In this document: piece by piece, positions 1 to 4,392 of the stretch
How the letters are laid out: every line of letters begins with the position of its first letter
Position numbering within the stretch: the first letter of the stretch is position 1
NCBI GenBank assembly: GCA_021286885.1
Contig: JAJTBM010000222.1
Location: forward strand, 1 to 5,485
Reading direction: 5' to 3'
Source of the DNA: Rhodocyclales bacterium
GTDB lineage: Bacteria; Pseudomonadota; Gammaproteobacteria; Burkholderiales; Rhodocyclaceae
DNA: 5,485 nucleotides
Translations under genes and position numbers: made by a program
Notes under the pieces: model-generated
Seen by the model: the letters and a program-made list of their open reading frames with translations, nothing else
The model's database searches: none
Told to the model about the DNA's origin: nothing

Positions 1-1
1 C

Positions 2-244
2 CCGGATTCGACCCTCCACGGCGAAGCCAACCTGCTGGTGATGCCCAACCTGGACGCCGCCAACATTGCCTTCAACCTGCTCAAGGTGGCCAACGGTGAT
101 GGCGTGTCGGTGGGCCCCATCCTGCTGGGGACCTCCCGCGCAGTGCACATCCTGACCCCGTCCGCCTCCGTGCGTCGGCTGGTGAACATCACCGCCCTGG
201 CGGTGGTGGATGCGCTGGAAGAACGGGAGTCCCACCCGGTCTGA
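2..244 (+). CDS. maeB: NADP-dependent malic enzyme (MaeB type), C-terminal end only
   Basis: This is the final 80 codons of a gene entering from the left edge, ending in TGA at 242-244. The visible residues include LHGEANLLVMPNLDAANIAF, VGPILLG, HILTPSASVRRLVNITALAV and a short charged tail. These match the end of the phosphotransacetylase-like domain at the C-terminus of large MaeB malic enzymes, which decarboxylate malate to pyruvate with reduction of NADP+ in the cytoplasm. In that family the C-terminal domain resembles phosphate acetyltransferase but is generally regarded as regulatory, binding effectors such as acetyl-CoA. The malic enzyme catalytic domain lies outside the window, so a stand-alone phosphate acetyltransferase (Pta) is possible. 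The 'MPNLDAANIAFNLLK' and 'VRRLVNITALAVVDA' wording fits MaeB better from memory. No gene follows closely; a hairpin about 100 bases downstream may end its transcript. Confidence 0.85.
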   Translation, partial: PDSTLHGEANLLVMPNLDAANIAFNLLKVANGDGVSVGPILLGTSRAVHILTPSASVRRLVNITALAVVDALEERESHPV

Positions 245-347
245 TCAGTCTGATCGATGTTTGCTGCACGATGATTGTGGCGTGACCCTGCCCCCCCGGA
301 GGTTTTGAACTCACCCGGGTGGCATTCGACACGCAACTGTCAGACTC

Positions 348-396
348 CCTCGGGCATGGCTCCGGTACAATTCCGGATCCATGCCCGAGGTCTTTT
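348..396 (+). terminator. Long hairpin with T-rich tail, candidate terminator for the malic enzyme gene
   Basis: CCTCGGGCATGG (348-359) is perfectly complementary to CCATGCCCGAGG (379-390), a 12-bp stem. After one C/T mismatch (360/378) the stem continues for 5 bp, TCCGG (361-365) with CCGGA (373-377), closing a 7-base loop, TACAATT. TCTTTT (391-396) follows, a short T-rich run in the position expected of an intrinsic terminator. It lies 104 bases past the malic enzyme stop and before the next rightward gene. The stem is longer than in most terminators and the T tract is weak, so it could instead be a regulatory palindrome. It also contains a -10-like hexamer in its loop. Confidence 0.5.
366..371 (+). 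promoter_or_regulatory. Candidate -10 box TACAAT inside the hairpin loop
   Basis: TACAAT matches the sigma-70 -10 consensus TATAAT at five of six positions. It sits in the loop of the hairpin at 348-390, flanked by TCCGG and CCGGA. The predicted start of transcription is near 378, just before an ATG at 381 and about 180 bases before the small exported protein gene at 557. No good -35 hexamer is visible 16-18 bases upstream (the 17-base spacing gives GACTCC), so the call rests on the -10 alone. Confidence 0.35.
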
Positions 397-554
397 GTGC
401 GCGTCTACCGCAGCCCCTCCTGGCGTGGTGCCGCGTGTGCCCTAGCGAGTGGGGGTGCATCCGGTTTCAGGCAGGCCGCACCCTGAGCGCCTTCGAGAGC
501 TGCCGTGCGTGTCTGCCCACTGCTCACAGATTTGACCTTACGCGCTTACCCTGA
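381..554 (+). CDS. Possible 57-residue cysteine-rich small protein or upstream ORF (uncertain)
   Basis: An ATG at 381 opens a 57-codon frame ending in TGA at 552-554, two bases before the ATG of the exported protein gene at 557. The product would have six cysteines (about residues 6, 17, 20, 26, 41 and 44), including two CxxC-like pairs, CRVC and CRAC. I recognise no family. In favour: the ATG lies about three bases after the start site predicted from TACAAT (366-371); roughly three quarters of third codon positions are G or C; and ending right before the next start would allow translational coupling to a gene lacking a Shine-Dalgarno site. Against: it is short, uses codons rare in high-GC genomes (CTA, AGA, TTA), begins inside a hairpin, and a frame this long is not unlikely by chance in GC-rich DNA. 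Confidence 0.22.
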   Translation: MPEVFCARLPQPLLAWCRVCPSEWGCIRFQAGRTLSAFESCRACLPTAHRFDLTRLP

Positions 555-556
555 TC

Positions 557-934
557 ATGTCGCTAACTGTTTTGCGTACTGGCCTTGCTGCCCTGTTGGG
601 CGTCGCTGCCCTGGTGGCCCAGGCGGCTCCGGCCAATGTTCCTCCCCCATTGCTCAATCCGGTTCAAGCGGCCTATCTGCAGGCCGAAACCCGGCGTGTC
701 GAAGAAACCTTTGTCCAGAAAGTCATGAGCATTACGGGGGCCAGCCGGGAACAGGTGCTTGCCGCGATTCCGGCCAAGGGGCGTATTACCGATCGTTTGG
801 CCCGGATTTATAGCGCCCTGGAGCAGAGCTTGCGGCAGCCCCTGAGCGATGAGCAGAAGGGTTTGATCTTCGCGGCAGAAGGCGAGCGTCGCCAGGCGCT
901 CAAGGATTTGCCCGCCCAGGCGGCAGCCCGCTAA
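557..934 (+). CDS. Small exported protein of unknown function
   Basis: A 125-residue protein that I cannot assign to a named family. Residues 1-23 form a typical Sec signal peptide: a short N-terminus with Arg7, a hydrophobic stretch LAALLGVAALVAQA, and a signal peptidase I site AQA/AP after residue 23. The mature part, about 100 residues, starts with a proline-rich segment (PANVPPPLLNP). It continues as a charged, probably helical region with 'VEETFVQKVMSITGASREQVLAAIP', 'GRITDRLARIYSALEQ' and 'PLSDEQKGLIFAAEGERRQAL', suggesting a small soluble periplasmic helical protein. It has no cysteines, so disulfides and lipidation are excluded. ATG 557 is the only ATG that keeps the whole signal peptide; an in-frame stop lies at 533-535. 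No Shine-Dalgarno sequence precedes it, which fits either coupling to the upstream ORF ending at 554 or a weak start. It converges on the diguanylate cyclase gene, with 54 bases between the stops and no clear terminator in between. Confidence 0.75.
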   Translation: MSLTVLRTGLAALLGVAALVAQAAPANVPPPLLNPVQAAYLQAETRRVEETFVQKVMSITGASREQVLAAIPAKGRITDRLARIYSALEQSLRQPLSDEQKGLIFAAEGERRQALKDLPAQAAAR

Positions 935-988
935 GAGGTTTTTGTCTCAGAGGGAGACGGGCGAGGCGCACGCCGGGCTGTCGAGCTT

Positions 989-2035
989 TCAGGCCTGGGC
1001 GGCGAGTTCGACGATAGGCCGTGGGGCAGAAGGCGCGTTGCCGGGTAGATGTTCGAAGCTGCGCGTCTGGTTGCGTCCCAGATGCTTGGCAGCGTAGAGC
1101 GCCTCATCGGCCCGGCGGATGATGGCGCCGATGCTGTCGTCAGGCTGGATGGCGGTATAGCCGATACTGACGGTCATCTGCCCGATCTGTTCAAAGCGAT
1201 AGGTGGCCACGGCATGCCGGAAGCGTTCCAGGGCGGTGCAGAGCTGGGCTTCGGTCTGGGCGCGCAGCAGGACGATAAACTCTTCGCCCCCAAACCGGAA
1301 GAGCCGGTCTTCGTGCCGGAAACTGTCGCGCATCAGTCGGGCAATCTGGAGTAGTACTTCGTCTCCGTAGAGGTGGCCGAACTGGTCGTTTACCCGCTTG
1401 AAGTGATCTACGTCCAGTACCGCCAGCCAGTAGGCGCCTTCGTTGCGCTCGCCGTGGCGACGGGCGTGGAAACCGTGGTTGGGGGTGTGGGGGGAAATGT
1501 GCGAGAGGCTGCGCAGGATGCGTTCTGCGTGCTGTTCAAAGGTGCGCCGATTGAGTAGTCCGGTCAGGGTGTCGCGCTCGCTGTAGTCGAGCAGCCCCAC
1601 AAAGTTTCGGTACAGCGCCAGAAAGCCTTCGGCGGTGCCCCGTTCGTCTTCAGTGAGCGGGGTGTCGCGTATCAGTTCCAGGATGCTGGCGACGCGTCGC
1701 TCCTGGATTACCGGGAAGCAATACACAAAGCGCTGATCCTGGGGGCGATGCTGAAACACCAGCAGACAGTCGTCGTAACAGGTCTGGAGGTCGGGGCGGT
1801 GCTGGGCTGTGTGGCTATGGGGGCTGGTCTCCAGCTCGCTTTGGGCGTAGTGCACGCCGTTGGAGCCCATGTGTGCCATGTGCTGGAAGCGGGGGGGCGC
1901 ATCGGGGCGGGTTTGGTACAAATTGACCTCTGTGGCCTTTAGTAGCTCGTAGAGGGCCGACACAATACCCAAATCCAGCATGCTGCGATCCCGCTGCCGC
2001 GTGATGGACTCAATGTGCTTGAGCACGTGGTTCAT
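989..2035 (-). CDS. Diguanylate cyclase with GGDEF domain and N-terminal sensory-type domain
   Basis: A 348-residue cytoplasmic protein with no signal peptide or membrane segment. The C-terminal half is a GGDEF domain, which condenses two GTP into the second messenger c-di-GMP. It begins at D155 (DTLTGLLNRRTF), carries the metal-binding strand LDVDHFKRVND (about 207-217), and has the active-site loop GGEEF at 249-253. R240-H-E-D243, five residues ahead of that loop, is the RxxD inhibitory site that allows product feedback. All key residues are present, so activity is expected. The first ~145 residues look like a GAF-like sensor, but this is inferred only from size and position. Two oddities: about 18 extra residues with regularly spaced histidines inside the cyclase domain (176-200), and a His/Cys cluster at 73-90. 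It lies 36 bases after the LysR stop in the same direction, so is probably co-transcribed with it. ATG 2035 has a modest AAGG four bases upstream. An alternative N-terminus, starting at ATG 2070 and needing one extra base, is described separately. Confidence 0.9.
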   Translation of the reverse strand: MNHVLKHIESITRQRDRSMLDLGIVSALYELLKATEVNLYQTRPDAPPRFQHMAHMGSNGVHYAQSELETSPHSHTAQHRPDLQTCYDDCLLVFQHRPQDQRFVYCFPVIQERRVASILELIRDTPLTEDERGTAEGFLALYRNFVGLLDYSERDTLTGLLNRRTFEQHAERILRSLSHISPHTPNHGFHARRHGERNEGAYWLAVLDVDHFKRVNDQFGHLYGDEVLLQIARLMRDSFRHEDRLFRFGGEEFIVLLRAQTEAQLCTALERFRHAVATYRFEQIGQMTVSIGYTAIQPDDSIGAIIRRADEALYAAKHLGRNQTRSFEHLPGNAPSAPRPIVELAAQA

Positions 2036-2070
2036 GATGCCTTGGGCGTAGTCCTGAAGTATTTTTTCAT
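2032..2070 (-). other. 12-codon mini-ORF filling the LysR/GGDEF gap, overlapping the GGDEF start (ATGA)
   Basis: One base after the LysR stop TAA (2074-2072) an ATG (2070-2068) opens a frame encoding MKKYFRTTPKAS. Its TGA (2034-2032) overlaps the GGDEF ATG (2035-2033) as ATGA. It could be a translated leader that couples cyclase translation to the LysR gene. Alternatively it may be the true N-terminus of the cyclase, thrown out of frame by one missing A in the AAAAAA tract at 2067-2062. With seven A's the reading becomes MKKILQDYAQGI followed directly by the annotated MNHVLKHIE, giving 360 residues. The GGDEF frame has no stop between 2071 and 2036, consistent with coding sequence. Chance is not excluded for so short a frame. 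Confidence 0.4.
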
Positions 2071-2071
2071 T

Positions 2072-3004
2072 TTATCCCAATGAGCTTATACCGCCAGTAT
2101 TGTTGAATAGTTCCCCGAACAATTGCTGGCGCCAAGTGGGGTGTTGCAGTTGTTGCACAAGCCATGCCAGCCCCCGCCCTGGATGTTGCTCGCGCCAGAT
2201 CAGGTGCAGGGGGACCGGCGGTGGTGGCGGCGTCAGGGCCAGAATGCGGAGCCGACCTGCACGCAGCTCCGCCTCCGCCATGGGCGCAGGCAAGATGCCG
2301 TAGCCCAGCCCGGCAAGAACTGCCGCACATAAGGTGTTCAGATCAGGGACGTGCAGATGGGGGTGGGGGGCAAGCTGCGGCGGGCGACGTGTGCCCGGTT
2401 GGTGCAGAATCGCCCGGTGGGGGTGCAGGGCATGGGCGGGCAGAGGCCGGTCTTGGGCGGCCTGGGCCAAAGGGTGCTGGGGGGCCACACAGCAGGCAAA
2501 GTGCAGGGTGCCCAGGGGCAGACTGGCAAGCCCGCCCCCTGGGCTCGCTTCGCCGGGCATACCAATGAGCAGATCGGCCTGGCGCCGTTCCAGGGCATCC
2601 CAACGCTCGTCGGGTGTGATGCGGATCAGGTTCAGGTGGCTCGCTGGATGCGCCCTGTAAAACGCCTCCAGCAGCGGGAGCAGAGCGGCTGGATCCAGCA
2701 GGCTATCCACCCCCAGGGTCAGCTCGCGTTCGTGTCCTGTGGCCATCTGGTGCACCCGGGCCTCCAGGGTGCTGGCGGCCATCAGCAAGGATCGCCCCTC
2801 TTCCAGCAGCATCCGCCCAGCCGTAGTCAGCCGGGCGCGCCGTCCGGCCCGCTCAAACAGGGGATAGCCCAGGTCATCTTCCAGCTTATGCACCGCATGG
2901 GTAACGGCGGAGGGAACCCGGTGCAGGCTGTCGGCAGCGGCGGCAAAGCTGCCGCCCGTGGCAATGGCATCCAGCATCTGAAGCGCATCCAGGGTGATTT
3001 TCAT
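2072..3004 (-). CDS. LysR-family transcriptional regulator
   Basis: A 310-residue protein from ATG 3004, the usual LysR length. Residues about 4-62 form the N-terminal winged helix-turn-helix: LDALQMLDAIATGGSFAAAA, then SLHRVPSAVTHAVHKLEDDL and GYPLFERAGRRARLTTAG, the classic LysR signature, which binds DNA as a dimer or tetramer. Residues about 90-295 are the two-lobed periplasmic-binding-protein-like effector domain (LTLGVDSLLDPAALLPLLEAF, DLLIGMPGE, HFACCVAPQHPLA, GLGYGILPA); the ligand cannot be inferred. The open frame continues 30 codons upstream to a TTG at 3094, but that stretch is proline-rich and unlike LysR proteins, while ATG 3004 starts exactly at the conserved MKITLDAL. No Shine-Dalgarno sequence precedes it. 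It is transcribed away from the rhomboid gene and upstream of the GGDEF gene. LysR regulators often act on a divergent neighbour and on their own gene, but no operator could be defined here. Confidence 0.92.
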   Translation of the reverse strand: MKITLDALQMLDAIATGGSFAAAADSLHRVPSAVTHAVHKLEDDLGYPLFERAGRRARLTTAGRMLLEEGRSLLMAASTLEARVHQMATGHERELTLGVDSLLDPAALLPLLEAFYRAHPASHLNLIRITPDERWDALERRQADLLIGMPGEASPGGGLASLPLGTLHFACCVAPQHPLAQAAQDRPLPAHALHPHRAILHQPGTRRPPQLAPHPHLHVPDLNTLCAAVLAGLGYGILPAPMAEAELRAGRLRILALTPPPPPVPLHLIWREQHPGRGLAWLVQQLQHPTWRQQLFGELFNNTGGISSLG

Positions 3005-3174
3005 GGGGTGGGCGAGGGCAGGGGCGGTGGGTATACGTGGGGGCTGCTCCGGATGGGCGCAGGTTTCCTGATCATAGACAGTGGGGGTGGGCAAAGTCTT
3101 GGCTTTTTGTGTCCAGAGCCCTGGCCGGGGAGGGCGCTATAATCGGCGGGCGTTTTCCCCCTGGCATTCTTTCC
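3005..3174. promoter_or_regulatory. Divergent regulatory region between LysR and rhomboid genes
   Basis: About 170 bases separate the LysR start from the rhomboid start. The right end holds the rightward TATAAT (3138-3143). On the left-facing strand, TATGAT (3076-3071) is a possible -10 for LysR, but has no good -35. Short palindromes TGATCA (3069-3074) and CCAG-AGCC-CTGG (3113-3124) could be operator half sites. None fits the LysR T-N11-A consensus well enough to assign. Confidence 0.35.
3138..3143 (+). promoter_or_regulatory. Candidate -10 box TATAAT for the rhomboid gene
   Basis: A perfect TATAAT within GGGCGCTATAATCGGCGGG, in the LysR/rhomboid divergent region. It predicts a transcript start near 3150, about 25 bases ahead of the likely TTG start at 3175. 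No convincing -35 hexamer lies 16-18 bases upstream, which suggests a weak or activator-dependent promoter; the divergent LysR product is one candidate activator (inference only). Confidence 0.5.
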
Positions 3175-4313
3175 TTGAACTCATCTGAAACTCATAACGC
3201 CTTCCTTGACCGGCTCCACGAACGGGTGCCCCGGGCCAGCCTGACCCTGGGCATGGTGCTGCTGTGTGCAGGTGTGTTCTGCATCGAAATGGCCCTGCGT
3301 TCTGGAATATTCCTTCCTCGATCCTGATTCCCTTGGGGGGGAATTTTGCGCCCCTGGTGCAGCATGGCCAGCCCTGGCGTCTGCTCACCGCCTTGTTCCT
3401 GCACGGGGGGCTGCTGCATCTGGGCTTCAATATGTGGGCCCTGTACCAAGCCGGGCAGGTGGTGGAGCGGCTGTTTGGTCGCTTGGGCTTTGGCCTGATC
3501 TATCTGGGGGCCGGGTTGCTGGGCAGCTTGGCCAGTCTGTGGTGGCATCCGGGCGTGGTGGGGGTTGGGGCCTCCGGAGCGATTTTTGGTGTGTATGGCG
3601 CCGCGCGGGCCTATCTGCTGGTCTTGCGCAGCCATTTGCCTGCCAGTGTCTTTCAGGAAATGCGGACTGCAGTAGTCGGGTTTATTGGCTACTCCCTGGT
3701 GATGGGCTTCGCCGTGCCGGGCATCGACAATGCCGCTCACCTGGGGGGGCTGCTGGGGGGCTGTGTGCTGGGCGCGGGGCTGGCCACGCCGCTGACTTCC
3801 GCCCGACCCGTGCGCTGGGGGCGTCCGCGCAATTGGTTGGCGCTGGTGCTCAGCCTGGGGCTGGGGCTGGGCTTGTGGGGGCAGACGCCCGAACTGCCCG
3901 AGCCCCGTTTGCAGGCGCGCCAGCAAGATGCGTTCGAGCGGGTGCTGCTGCGCTTTAGCCAGGTGGAGCCCGCCTTGCTCCAGGAGCAGCAACAGGTGGT
4001 GATGGCCTTGCGTGAGCATCGTCTGAGCGATGGGGCGGCCCTCGAACGGCTGGAGCAAGACTTGCTGCCGGAGTGGGAGCGCCAGGTTACTCAGCTATCG
4101 TGGGCCCAGCCCAGCCCGGAGCGGGCCTGGGAGCAGCAGGAGCTGATCCGCTACGCCTCGGCCCGCCGGGATGCCGTGAAGGCGCTGGCCCAGGCGGTGC
4201 AAACCCACGACACGGCCTGGATCGATCAGGCCAATGCCTTGCAGGCCCAGGCCGAACAGATTCTGCTTCAGATCCGTCTGCAGGCCTCCGCCGCTCGAGC
4301 GCGCAAGTCCTGA
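3175..4313 (+). pseudogene. Rhomboid-family intramembrane serine protease gene, interrupted by a frameshift
   Basis: Rhomboids cleave transmembrane substrates within the inner membrane. The 5' part (3175-3327, TTG start chosen because FLDRLHERVPRAS precedes TM1) encodes the N-terminus and first membrane helix (LTLGMVLLCAGVFCIEMAL), then hits TGA at 3325-3327. The rest continues one frame back from about 3303 to TGA at 4311-4313. That part contains GGNFAPL, the HxxxN motif (LHLGFN, about 3417-3431), the catalytic serine in GASGAIFG (codon 3573-3575) and the catalytic histidine in AAHLGG (about codon 3738-3740). A last hydrophobic helix (NWLALVLSLGLGLGLW) is followed by a ~140-residue charged, glutamine-rich helical tail. 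All catalytic residues are intact. Restoring one base would give about 379 residues. Best explanations are a one-base deletion (for example GG for GGG at 3304-3305, or CC for CCC at 3323-3324) or a sequencing error. No classic slippery heptamer is visible. A shorter protein starting at GTG or ATG within 3264-3300 would lack TM1 and is unlikely to work. Confidence 0.8.
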
Positions 4314-4376
4314 GCTCGGGCCGCTGATCGGTGCCCCCTGAAATCCTGCAAGGGGGGTGAACCGCAGCCCGGTGGG

Positions 4377-4390
4377 CGGGTAAAATCCCG
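4377..4390 (+). promoter_or_regulatory. dnaE promoter -10 box TAAAAT within a CGGG/CCCG inverted repeat
   Basis: TAAAAT (4381-4386) is flanked by CGGG (4377-4380) and CCCG (4387-4390), a perfect 4-base inverted repeat. Transcription normally starts about seven bases past the -10 box, which here is at or next to the A of the dnaE ATG at 4393. The best -35 match is poor: GTGAAC at 4357-4362, three of six matches with an 18-base spacer. Position, -10 quality and the lack of any other candidate in the 79 bases between genes support the call. Confidence 0.5.
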
Positions 4391-4392
4391 GG

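Larger units (their letters stand above)
245..556. other. Intergenic region between the malic enzyme and exported-protein genes
   Basis: These 312 bases contain no recognisable conserved gene. Just past the malic enzyme stop is a 9-base-period direct repeat (CTGATC at 241-246 and 250-255), the first copy lying in the palindrome CTGATCAG. A perfect 10-bp palindrome, CACCCGGGTG, lies at 312-321 and could be a protein-binding site. The hairpin with TACAAT (348-396) and the doubtful small ORF (381-554) occupy the right half. A purine-rich GGAGG at 298-302 has no start codon at suitable spacing. Confidence 0.6.

Noticed and set aside
298..445. GGAGG followed by a TTG-initiated 46-codon frame (305-445)
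   Set aside because: Only two bases separate GGAGG from the TTG, too close for a ribosome binding site, and the frame runs through the hairpin with no recognisable product.
505..813. 102-codon plus-strand frame overlapping the exported-protein gene
   Set aside because: The overlapping frame at 557 encodes a clean signal peptide and plausible mature protein, while this one gives Cys/Gly/Ser-rich sequence with no features.
944..958. GTCTC-AGAGG-GAGAC hairpin between the convergent genes, as a bidirectional terminator
   Set aside because: The five-base stem has its T run upstream rather than downstream on the plus strand, and A's follow it on the minus strand, so it fits a terminator in neither direction.
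3005..3094. 30-residue N-terminal extension of the LysR protein from a TTG at 3094
   Set aside because: It is proline-rich, unlike LysR N-termini, and the conserved family start falls exactly on ATG 3004.
2351..3142. 263-codon plus-strand open frame opposite the LysR gene
   Set aside because: It lies antisense to a well-supported LysR gene. The translation is low-complexity Gly/Gln/Arg-rich with no recognisable domain.
3192..4058. 288-codon minus-strand open frame opposite the rhomboid gene
   Set aside because: The translation is Gln/Pro/His-rich, as expected from reverse reading of Leu/Gly/Trp codons; the rhomboid motifs on the other strand are decisive.
4334..4356. CCCCCT/AGGGGG inverted repeat after the rhomboid gene, as a terminator
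   Set aside because: Only six pairs with an 11-base loop, and GTGAACC rather than a T tract follows, so an intrinsic terminator is not supported.
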